From: Apostichopus japonicus
Lineage: Eukaryota; Echinodermata; Holothuroidea; Aspidochirotida; Stichopodidae
Direction: 5' to 3'
Length of the DNA: 64,000 bases
Assembly: GCF_037975245.1 (NCBI RefSeq)
Contig: NC_092583.1
Span: 537,764-601,763 of the forward strand
In this document: piece by piece, positions 25,201-37,200 of the stretch
Numbering within the stretch: the stretch's first letter is position 1
How the letters are laid out: each line of letters opens with the position of its first letter
The notes under the pieces: model-generated
Told to the model about the DNA's origin: nothing
What the model saw: only the letters and a program-made list of their open reading frames with translations
The model's database searches: none
Program-made: the position numbers and the translations under genes

Positions 25201-28200
25201 GTGTCAATTATAGTTGTCACCTGGTTGTCTGTCAAACCTAATCCATGTAGTTTTACTCCAGAGTAGAGGTCTTTACACTCTTTGACTCTTCTCCACTTCG
25301 GTCCTGGTCTAGAAATTTAATTAATAAAATAAAACTGATTGTTTTATCTGGAAGTCAAAGATGAATGTTGTACCTGAATATATATTTGAAATAATTTCTA
25401 CCTAGTTTTCATCTTGTTAAGTTGATCTTTCCCATCGTCAAGCAACTTCATAAGTTCAGCTGGGGAGCAATCCTGCTCTTGTAGCTTGAGAGAGATCATT
25501 TTCAAAACCTGCAGTACATCCAACAGAAGGTGCGAACATTGGAGGAATTTCAGCTGTGTCATTTTCTTCAACAGTCTAGATGCTTTCAGCTTCTGTTCCA
25601 TCCTCACACCATCCTTGCCACCAACAGGGAATCCTTGCATCTAAGAAGGAAAACCATTTAAAAGATGAGAAGAAAATAAATGTACTGTCATTTGAGGATG
25701 TTCTTTCTTGAAGGTCGAATATGATTAAGTGAAAAATACATTTTTTCAGAAAGTATAATAAGCTGCTAATTCTTTATATTTTGAATAGTTTATCTGAGGA
25801 AACCTGGAAGAAGGGGTGGGGTGGAGGGTCTCGTTTCAGCATCTACTTCCTTATTCTACTCTTTAGTTTACCTTACACCTTTTTTCACTCTTGCCATCTT
25901 AGCCCTTCACCTTCACTGGTTACAAGAATTTTATAAGTTCTTTAATAGGCCTATGTTACAAAAAATGTTTTCCTGTAGTAGTGCAGACCTATCAACTCTA
26001 CTGGTTTTACCAGGAGCCTCCCAGTTTTTTTTTTAAATCTCCGGGCTTAATGAACCATTCTCCAGGTGTTTCCATGTTCATATATTAGCCTACTCTACAT
26101 TATTTCAGTTGGAAATAACTAAACTCCTTATTTTTTCCTGTTTGGAAAATTTAAAATCTCCCATTTATTGGGACAGAAAGATTGGCAGGTCTGGTAGTGC
26201 TTTGAAGGAATTTGAAAGTAATAATTATAATTACCTGTTGAAAATGCTCAATTAAAGCAGGATACATTGAAATAATAACTTCAAGAGCATGGTGAAGATG
26301 TGCGACCCATCGAGTTCCAGTAGCTTTGGATGGTACCTGATATTTCACACCAGCGGCGTTGCAAGCTGTTTGCAGGTTTGCCCGGTTAAGGGCACTTTGA
26401 TGGTAAAACAAGTATACATGTTTAACATGTTCCACCATGTCCCCCACATACTCCAACTTGCCCTTAATGCTGTCTTTTAGGGACAACTCCAGACGATGAG
26501 CCATGCAGTGAATGGTCTGTGTAAGGGGCTGGATCTCTTTAAGCCTTGCAGAGACCCCTGTCCTGATGCCAGTCATCACACTAGCACCATCACTGCAAAA
26601 GCCGACTAGCTTTGATGCCACTGCCTCCACATCTAAATCACAGTATGTCTGGAGTGTTCCTAAAATTGCCTGCTTGAAGATGTTTTCTGCATTAGCCCTT
26701 TCGAGTGACTTGATGGCAAGAAATCTGACATAGACTTCTCCGCAAATGGAGTAACGAACGTAACTAAGTTCAACCTCTTTCACTGACGTATCAGTGCTCC
26801 CATCCACCAATACACTGAAAAACTTTGCCTCACCCAGCTGGGACTTAAGCTTGTTGGCCTGCGCATTTGCTATGTACGAAGTGAATATTGCTGCGGACTT
26901 GTCATTTTGGTAGCTGGTCCCAATATCTAATCCTTTCTTTTTATCCAGTTCACAATGCCACGGAAAATCTGTGAAAGGACGACCATGTTTCACTAGCGCC
27001 TGACATGTACGGAACAGGTGACCCATTTGACAAACTTGGCGAGCATTTAGTTGTTTTAAAACCTTCTCAGCAACTGACTGGCCTTCAGGAATTTGGGCAG
27101 CTTTCTCAATCCCCTCAATTTTTGCATGTTCCTTTGACACCGAATGGGCCTTTATTGAACAAAGGGCAAAGTTACTGGTTCCAAGATAAAAGGCTCCTTG
27201 TTTGTTTGCTATTCCAGGTTTTTCGATGCAAATGTCACAAAACATTTTATTGGTTTCCTTATTGTACGAAACCCAAGGAAATGTGGATTTCCAAGAAGGC
27301 AGGAATTTTCTTTCTCTTTTATCCTTGTCATATTCAGTGTCTCTTTCCCTCTTATCTAATTTTGTTTTTTTGCATGGTGGCTGCATATTAGGCAAAAAAC
27401 GCCACATCTTTAGCCCTCAGCTTAATAACCTGATTATTCTGAATGCAATGTAGGATTTTCACGGTCGTCCGAGACGACTAGAAATTACGTCAGACTTTTT
27501 ACTCTTTTAAATGTGCTTTGTAGTCCTTCGAACGACCCAAATGAAATGAAGGATTGGGAGAATAATTGATCCTGATTATATGTCAATTCAATTTAATAGT
27601 TTCTGAATAACCCCCAAACCATACATACATTATTTAAAAACACGCGCGATATATTAACTTTGCAACATCGTTAGCAAAAATCGGGGAAAACAAAAGAGAC
27701 TCATGTAATTGTAAATGTCAGTGCAATTCATTATAAACGGTGTTGTAACAACAGTCGATAAGATACTGACAGTCTATATGCCGCGTGAAAATGTATTGCT
27801 GTACGTACGCGCGTGAGCTGTACAGTAGTAAACAATCTAAATCCTACCTATACTTGAACGATAAATTGTTTATCATTCTAGTTGGTAGGATTTATCTCGT
27901 TTACCGTAAACGATACTGTTTGTACGCGACGCACGTGTAGCGTCGTTAGAGGTAATTCGGATACATCACGAAACACATGCATGTTGTGAATATTTTTTAA
28001 ACCTAAAAATTTCATGATAATTATTTATTGTAGGCCTATAGTAATTTAAGGAGAACAATATCACAGAGAAGTCAGTGAATGTCACATGCAAAGCCTTGAA
28101 ACCCATATAATACTTGTATAACCACGCGCGGCAATGGCGCAGTTGAACGAAATAAACCCTTCCACAAAGTGGTCTGGTCATGAAGTACTGTCAAGTAACG

Positions 28201-31200
28201 TTAATCAATAAACTTAAGATTCCGCAACTGTGATTGGCTGTGTACGTAGTACAGCCCGAAACAGGGTGGGAAACTTACGGATATTGTAACTCACTCACGT
28301 GTATGCCGCCAAACTTTTGTTGTTACGTGAAAGTGTATTTTGAATGACATATGATGAACGTAATTCGTGTATTGTTTGCAGCAGAACACATTTACAGATA
28401 TATAGGCTAGGCTAGCGGAACTTGGGCAATAGCCACCTTAGGCTAGGCTATCTTAGGCCGAACGGTGTAATTTTGACGAGATCTCAACTGCAACTCACGT
28501 ATATATAAAGTTTCGTTTGTATTTCTGGGCAAGTTTTTACGCCCGGTAAACAAATAAAATACAATTTTAGATGGATTTGTCAAAGTTTATTGTTAGCTTT
28601 CACTTTTAGCACTATCCATACCGAATACCGATCCCAAGCAACTTGGTATTCCGTTCATGATTTTACTATCGCGGGATAGCGGAATAGCGTAAATTTCGAC
28701 CCCTGGAACACACAATCAGAACAAATCAGAACACACACATCAGAACACAAAAATCAGAACTAATCATATCACTCACATCAGAACACGCACATCAGAACAC
28801 ATATCAGAACACAAATCAGAACACACATCAGAACACACAATCAGGTACAAATCAGAACACACAATCAGAACAAATCAGAACACACACATCAGAACACAAA
28901 AATCAGAACGAATCAGATCACTCACATCAGAATACGCACATCAGAACACACATCAGAACACTCAATCAGGTACAAATCAGAACACACAATCAGGTACAAA
29001 TCAGAACACACAATCAGGTACAAATCAGAACACACAATCAGGTACAAATCAGAACACACAATCAGGTACAAATCAGAACACACAATCAGGTACAAATCAG
29101 AACACACAATCAGGTACAAATCAGAACACACAATCAGGTACAAATCAGAACACACAATCAGAACACACAATCAGAACAAATCAGATAACACACATCAGAA
29201 CACACATCAGAACACACAAACCATAACACACATCAGAACAAATCAGAACACAAAATAAGAACAAATCAGAACACACACATCAGAACACATATCATCAGAA
29301 CACACAATCATAACACACACATAGGAACACACAATCAGAACATACAATCAGGTACAAATGAGAACACACAAATCACAACACGCGAATAGAAGTTTACTAA
29401 AGGTTCTGTTTCATTCTTATAGAGCGGTCAAATCCAACTTTTCAAAGTCACCTTTACAAACTTACATTTACAAAACTGATAGACATAAGGAAGGATTGCT
29501 TTATGGTCTCCCCTACCTGAAGGCAGATAGTAAGTAGCTGTTGCCATGGCAATGAGGTTAGCAGGCAGCGAGTTTCCTCGCATAAAGAATGAAACCAGCA
29601 CTTCTGAGGGGTTGGAGTCATCTCCTGAAGAATAAAGACATTCCATTACCATTGTAAAGAACAAATTAAGTCACATACCCAAATTAAGATTGCATATTTC
29701 AGAAAACAATTATTGCAAATATGTTTGCTAAATAATTACATCACAGATGAATCTTTCAAATTAAGAAATGGACAATAAAACACCATGACAAAGGTCTGGT
29801 GCATATCATCATGAAACAGGAGTTTAATCTTTAACTGAGAACTCTGATTGTTACAAAATTTTCAATGTTTTACTTAAGGTTTATCCACAGAAACTGACAC
29901 TCAATGAAGGTAAATATAAAGATTCAAAATGAGGTCAATTTGTTTGTCTGATTCCAACACAGGTTTTAAACTTACCTACATATGGAATGGTAAATGTCCC
30001 TTGATTCGCAGAGATAGGGAACGGACTGAATATTAGTAAACGGACATTTTGTAATCCTGACCTACTCGATAAGGAGATCTACGAAGAAAGGAAAATAGAC
30101 AGATGTAGAAATAACATTGTTTAGTGCTCAAAGCAAATAAATCAAAAGTTAACAATGCAATACGGCATGTTTATTCTTTACTAATGTTAACAAGATTCCA
30201 GTAAAAGGAAACAATGTTGCAATAGTTTCATAACTGGTTCATAACTAGAAATTTATTTAAATGCTGTATGTGCCATCACACATGTAAATGATAACAGGAA
30301 ACCATAGATGTAATGGATTGGTGAATACAAGGTTTGGGCCAGTCAACCGTCCTCAAACAAGTCCAGTGTCTGGCACCTCATGGTTACTCATGCTGTGTTT
30401 AACTTGTAAAAAAAGTCCGGTGTCTGCCACCTCACGGTTACTCATGCTGTTTATACTCATGAAACAAGTGCGATGTCTGGCACCTCATGGTTACTCATGC
30501 TGTGTTTACTCGTAAAACAAGTCCGGTGTCTGCCACCTCACGGTTACTCATGCTGTTTATACTCATGAAACAAGTGTGGTGTCTGGCACCTCATGGTTGC
30601 TCATGCTGTTTACTCATGAAACAAGTGCAGTGTCTGGCACCTCATGGTTGCTCATGCTGTTTACTCATGAAACAAGTGCGGTGTCTGCCACCTCACAGTT
30701 AGTCATGCTGCTTATACTCATGAAACAAGTCTGGTGTCTGGCACCTCATGGTTGCTCATGCTGTTTACTCATGAAACAAGTGCGGTGTCTGGCACCTCAT
30801 GGTTACTCATGCTGTTTATACTCATGAAACAAGTGCGGTGTCTGCCACCTCACAGTTACTCATGCTGTTTTTACTCATGAACAAGTCCAGGTGTTTGGCA
30901 CCTCACGGTTACTCATACTTGTAAAACAAGAACGGTGTCTGCCACAGGTAAAAAAGAAAACCAATATTTACCTTTACAGTCAGAGATGGCATCGGATCTT
31001 GATCCTTCACTCCATCCTCTGGTGAAATCTACCAGAGAGCAAAAATTAAATAGACAAATGTTGTAAGGATAGCTAAGACCAGTATTTTAATTAATTATTA
31101 AATACTATCATTCCTTTGAAATTGCAACCTCTCACTTATTTAAGAAAACATAAACTTGCATAATGATGTTGCCAGAAATGAAAACTAATTTGTAGTATTA

Positions 31201-34200
31201 AACATTCTGTAGAATGTATATTCCGTGTCCATTCCACACAGTTATTCCAACATATTAACTAACTTTACATTTAATCAGATCCACATTAAAACTTATAAAA
31301 GTGTTCACTTCCAATTTACTACAGAAAAATTGTCCTTTTGAAAATATCTGATTTTGATCAAGCAATCAGAGATTGTGAGAGTAGCCCAATTGACTGCAAT
31401 GCTGTCAAACATTACCCAAAATGGTTGACTTGGAAAGAACAGAACATAATACTTATAGTGTAAGGGGAAGCTAAGAACCAGAATGTAGGACTGTACACTA
31501 TACCGACATGCTGTCATCTACCCACCAAACATGAATATATGCATTGAAAAATAAAACAGCGCTTGCTGTGTTTCAAAGCAAAATACAACGGGAAAAGTGG
31601 AAGAAAAGTCTCAGCAGAAATGAAAACAGAAAAAGAGAGCGAAATGTGGGCACAAAGTTCCTAGTTAATTAATAATGCCAACTTACCCAGAAATTCAAAA
31701 CATATTGTAGTTTAATTGTATAAGATGATATTACATTATATGTTTAAGTATTGCAAATGCATTGATTCTGGACTGCATTTGATTGTTATTTTGAATTTCT
31801 CTATTGCAAGTGCAAATAACGTGCAATGCACATTATATTTTGTTAACATCTGATATTGTTTTGTATTATGCTGTATTGTACATACTGTATTGTGTTGTAG
31901 TACATTGTATTATATTATATATATTGCATTGTATTATAATGTGTTATATTGTATTATATTGCATTGTATCATATTGTATTTTATTAGTGTTCTATTGTAT
32001 TATACTGTATTGTGTTATATTGTGTTCTATTGTATTATACTGTATTGTAATATATTGTATTATAATGTGTTATATTGTATAATAATGTATTGTATCATAT
32101 TGTATTATATTATAGTGTGTTCTATTGTATTATATTGTATTGTGTTCTATTGTATTATACTCTATTGTACTATATTGTGTTCTATTGTATTATATTGTAT
32201 TGTATTCTATTGTACTGTTATGTACTATATTGTGTATCATATTCTATTGATTATATTGGATTGCATTACTTTGCTGTGTTATGTTGTGTTGTGCATTTTA
32301 AGGTTACATTTTATTCCAATTCCATCTATACTAACTCAAAAACAGAACAAATGTAAAGCACACTAAATTCTACTGAGAAGAAAACTAAGAACCAACTCTG
32401 GTCTACAGAATTAAAAAATACCTTCTCCTCCACTTGTGAATGTTCCTAGATGGCATGCAAATATTAAACAAGATTACATCAAAGGTTTAGTGCATTCAAT
32501 ATCTTCCAACAGAACCAAAGAAAGAAAAACCCAAATCAATAATCCAAGCAAATTTTTTCTCAAGATTATGTGTAATCACACACATAACATTAAACTGGTA
32601 GTCTGCAGTATTGACTGGAAACAAGAACGGCAAACAGGGCACAAAAACTGAATATATTAAACCAAAATTATCATCAAAATTTGACATCAAATTAAATTGA
32701 CTCATTGAAACCAAGAACTGTTTCAATAGCCACTCACTTAGGCCTCAGCTGTTTAATAATTCAAACAATAACGCAAGCTAATATTAAATGAACAAAAAAT
32801 AAAGAATGAAAAGGTGGAATGATTAACTTTATCTGCAAACCTTCTCTTACCTCCACAGAACTTGATAACAAATATTCACAAACCTTTAACATAAAAATTA
32901 AAACTACAAATTGTGGATGCTTGATAAAGACGGTACATCTGCGATCAGTTAGGACGTAGCTCGAATGCTTGATCACAACAACTACCACCCAGAATACTAT
33001 ATGCAAATGAGGCTGGGCATCAGTGTACATTTACCCTGAAAGCCTATCTATGCTATGTAATGCTATACGAGATATTCCCTCAAGTATGTTCTGACATAAA
33101 TGCAATAGCATGTTATATTGTGCTGACATACCTGGTCAATGTAAACATACATCAATGCTCTTTTAACTTATGAGAGGATTTTAATGGAGTTGTACCTTCA
33201 AAGTATTATTTTACTACATTAAAATTTTGCCAACTTACTGAGTTCTTGTCCAGGTTGGATGGGACATGGGCCTTTATGATAAGCTCATCCTGTGTTCCTG
33301 TCTTTGGTAAAATGTCTATGGCAAAACAAGACAATAAAATGAGTTTCTGCAATATTTTATACAAAGGTGGATACATTTTAATTTCTATTAATTTTAATCT
33401 GAAATACTTCCAGTAAAATATATCCAGTAACAATGACTTAGCAGAGAGTTATAACTTGATTAGTCATAAACACAATACTGACTTGAAGTTAGCAGGTAAA
33501 TACACTCATTGACTCCTCTTACCTGCTGAGTGAGATAATTCTCTTATTGTCTGCTGGAGTTTCTTCATCTCCTCATCCTGTTCGTCGTAGTTTATTTCTC
33601 GAGACTCTGGGGTGGGAACCACTAACAGAGATGGATCTGTTCCCAGGTAGGAACATGCCAGGTGTCCATCCGCATCAAGGCTTGTTATCACACCTTTCAA
33701 ATCTCTGTGATAAGATGACAAAATATTCACCTGTCAGGCATCGAATGGAAGGGCTTGATAAATTACCATGCACCAGTTAAAAGCCACATATAACAAATAT
33801 GGAAGAGCATTAACCTGTTTTTATAAGGAATTTAAATTAAAAAAATGTCACTGTGTTGTAACTACTTACGTAAGAGTGTGGGCCATTGAAAAGTGAGCAA
33901 TTTTACAAATATGATATTAATTTGACATAACAGTTTGCCCTCAGGACTAGTTGGGACCTTGTGTAGGTAACTCAACTGTCTGCCATATATGCATTTTAAT
34001 AGATGCAGTATTCATTCCTGCATTTTTTGAAATATCTTTTGATCTTTCATTGTCACTGTTGTTAAGTGGTACTGAGTATAGAGATAACTTACTGAAACTG
34101 TCCCACTCTCAGAGCTATTGGAGAATACTGAAACTTGGCTGATAACTTACTGAAACTGTCCCACTCTCAGAGCTATTGGAGAATATTGTAACTTGGCTGA

Positions 34201-37200
34201 TAACCTACTGAAACTGTCCCTCTCTCAGAGCTATTGGAGAATACTGTAACTTGGCTGATAACTTACTGAAACTGTCCCACTCTCAGAGCTATTGGAGAAT
34301 AATGTTACTTGGCTGATAACTTACTGAAACTGTCCCACTCTCAGAGCTATTGGAGAATACTGTAACTTGGCTGATAACTTACTGAAACTGTCCCACTCTC
34401 AGAGCTATTGGAGAATACTGTAACTTGGCTGATAACTTACTGAAACTGTCCCACTCTCAGAGCTATTGGAGAATATTGTAACTTGGCTGATAACTTACTG
34501 AAACTGTCCCACTCTCAGAGCTATTGGAGAATATTGTAACTTGGCTAATAACTTACTGAAACTGTCCCACTCTCAGAGCTATTGGAGAATATTGTAACTT
34601 GGCTGATAACTTACTGAAAGTGTCCCACTCTCAGAGCTATTGGAGAATACTGTAACTTGGCTGATAACTTACTGAAACTGTCCCACTCTCAGAGCTATTG
34701 GAGAATACTGTAACTTGGCTGATAACTTACTGAAACTGTCCCACTCTCAGAGCTATTGGAGAATACTGTAACTTGGCTGATAACTTACTGAAACTGTCCC
34801 ACCCTCAGAGCTATTGGAGAATACTGTAACTTGGCTGATAACTTACTGAAACTGTCCCACTCTCAGAGCTATTGGAGAATATTGTAACTTGGCTGATAAC
34901 TTACTGAAACTGTCCCACTCTCAGAGCTATTGGAGAATATTGTAACTTGGCTGATAACCTACTGAAACTGTCCCACTCTCAGAGCTATTGGAGAATATTG
35001 TAACTTGGCTGATAACTTACTGAAAGTGTCCCACTCTCAGAGCTATTGGAGAATATTGTAACTTGGCTAATAACTTACTGAAACTGTCCCACTCTCAGAG
35101 CTATTGGAGAATACTGTAATTTGGCTGCCCATTTTAAAGTTACTCCACTGTATACCATTATCTGTCCTGTTTGAGTCCCCACCAGGTAAAGGAGCTGGTC
35201 TTCTGAAACTGATGAAGAAACAAACAGACGAAGATGAAAGACTATAGGAGAATAGAGAGGCCTGTAGGAGAACTCAGATTGAAAAGTTACCCCCCCCCCC
35301 ACACCCATACTACCAGAAAGATGTAATTACTTATTAAATCTCAAAACTAATTGATAAATGTAAATCTCAGAGCAGTGTACAATTCAAATTACACTGTCCT
35401 ATAATATACGATTAAGTGATTGATGATTCTGTCTTTGTAATAAATTATGCAAATTAATCAGACTCTGTGAAAGACAAGTAAATGCCTGTCAACTATTAGT
35501 TTAAAAAACCTCAAAATTACAGAGTACATGTAATTCAACCACAAAAATTTCAGATACAAACTGAGCAACCACTGTTAACCTCTCCTAAATGGTTATGTTA
35601 TCCCAGACACCAATGCTCCCCCCCCCATTTCCCCTAAGAATCATTACAAACTATATCTAACATAAATAGCACAACATAATAGTACCACATGAGGACAATG
35701 GATCCTCTCTAAATGAAAATAACTTGGATATGATTTACCTGAAGCATTTGGATAAAAGCAAACTGGGTTATATTCTAACTTCTTCATAAACTTCAGAGTA
35801 CCATTGTCTTTTAAACAATAGACTGATCTTTCTCCTGAAAAACAAAAGCATGAAAAGGTTTTTATTATTACCAGTGGTGGCTCGGTCTTAATTCTTCTGA
35901 AGACAATTTCAGAACCGTTTATATCCTATATACATTTGGTCAACAGATTAATTAACTATCCAGCAAATACAACAAGCAAACTGGCTATTAAAGATATAAA
36001 AGTACAATTTGTCCAGTAAAATATAAGACATGAAATGTTTATTTCTTGTTTTGCTTGCTATTCAGTCACACTAAGTTTATTGACACTGTACGTAACAGGA
36101 ACATTGTCATCGACTGATTAAGACATTTGGCAGCAAAAATGTATACAACTTACATAGGACACACTCACCTAACACAAGGATTACAGGTGAACCATTAATA
36201 ATGAACTTACATAGGACATACTCACCTAACACAAGGATTACGGGTGAACCATTAATAATAGGAGCGATGGTAACATCCAGCACTGGTTCACCTAAATTAT
36301 ACATCCAATCAACCTATAAAGACAGAAAAGATTGGCTGTCTCAAATGTAGCAGGAAGTGAATGTTTTAATAATTGCTACAATTCCAGAAATTACTAGCAA
36401 TGACACGTATAGCATACTGGTTACATATAGGCACTAACATATATCACACACTGATGTCTTTGTATCTGAAATACACAGTTCTCATACTTGGTTTGATATG
36501 AATGTACAGTGCATTTATTGAAGTTCAATCAATGATGATATCATTGATTATGGAAATGCATAAGGATACCTCAAAATCACAAATAAATATAAAATACAGT
36601 TAAATGTACGATGATATCACTGGTTACTGACATGTCATATCTCAAAATTGTGCAAATCAGCAGATACTGATATCACTGAATCTACTTCAAACACATACTG
36701 ACAAATAAATATAACATACAGTCAATACCATGATGATATCACTGATTACTGATATGTGGTATCTTCAAATTGGGAAAGTCTGCATAAGCTGATGTCACTG
36801 AATCTAGTTCAAACACATACTGACAAATAAAAATAAAATACAGTTAAATATATGATGATATCACTGACTACTAATATGTGATATATCAAGATAGTGCAAG
36901 ACAGCATATACTAATATCAGTGTTCTAATTCATACTGACAAATCTATACCTAGAAATTCAATGTATTTGATACATCACTGAATCACTGCATCATAACAAA
37001 AATAAACAGATATCATTTATAGCTGGAATGTAAACTGCATTGAAATTGAATTTCAGACATGCTGATATGTCAACGATAACTGAGATGCATATATACTGGA
37101 ATCTCAATATACTGAATACAATGTAAACTGACATCAGTTTATCTCCTACTAAGCAAATCAATTTACTGAAAAATTGAATGAAATCTAAACTGATACCTCC

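Larger units (their letters stand above)
23564..27407 (-). pseudogene. hAT transposase (TTF-type/ZNF862-like), five exons, frameshifted
   Basis: Exons 27,407-26,235, 25,640-25,402, 25,308-25,097, 24,758-24,635 and 23,979-23,564 join with GT-AG introns and matching phases. Exon 1 has a C-x2-C ... H-x5-H finger (C57, C60, H88, H94), the first catalytic Asp in VDGSTD (D202), the second in FCSDGASVMTG (D273), HCMAHRLEL with its C-x2-H pair (C301, H304) and TGTRW (W367). The last exon holds the C-terminal dimerisation region with LPATSAECERGFS and KTDWRSRL, whose Glu is the third catalytic residue in the family, and an acidic Ser/Asp tail. That exon is one base out of register: the upstream frame hits TGA near 23,841, while the conserved block lies in the next frame. 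The enzyme is therefore probably non-functional unless this is a sequencing error. Confidence 0.88.
23329..28705 (-). mobile_element. hAT-superfamily DNA transposon, 5.4 kb
   Basis: The termini are CAGGGGTCGAA on the left and TTCGACCCCTG on the right, the CAGGGGTCG form common in animal hAT elements. After the first 11 bp the inverted repeats are imperfect, but both ends share TTTAC and CTATTCC motifs. Inside is a minus-strand hAT transposase (23,564-27,407). The element interrupts a 24-bp minisatellite. The flanks are TCAGAACA and GAACACAC: only GAACA is shared cleanly, so the usual 8-bp target duplication is not demonstrable in this repetitive target. About 1.3 kb between the transposase start and the right end is non-coding and rich in hairpins. 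Confidence 0.9.

Noticed and set aside
26289-27453. Plus-strand open frames opposite the transposase (63-128 codons)
   Set aside because: They are antisense shadows of transposase exon 1.
23321-28713. Clean 8-bp target-site duplication of the hAT element
   Set aside because: The flanks TCAGAACA and GAACACAC share only GAACA in register. The repetitive target makes longer matches ambiguous.
28922-29170. 82-codon frame with an eight-residue repeat
   Set aside because: The 24-bp minisatellite keeps the frame open. It has no start context or family similarity.
31804-32366. Tyr/Cys/Ile-rich open frames up to 158 codons
   Set aside because: They are produced by a TATTG/TATTA pentamer repeat that rarely forms stops.
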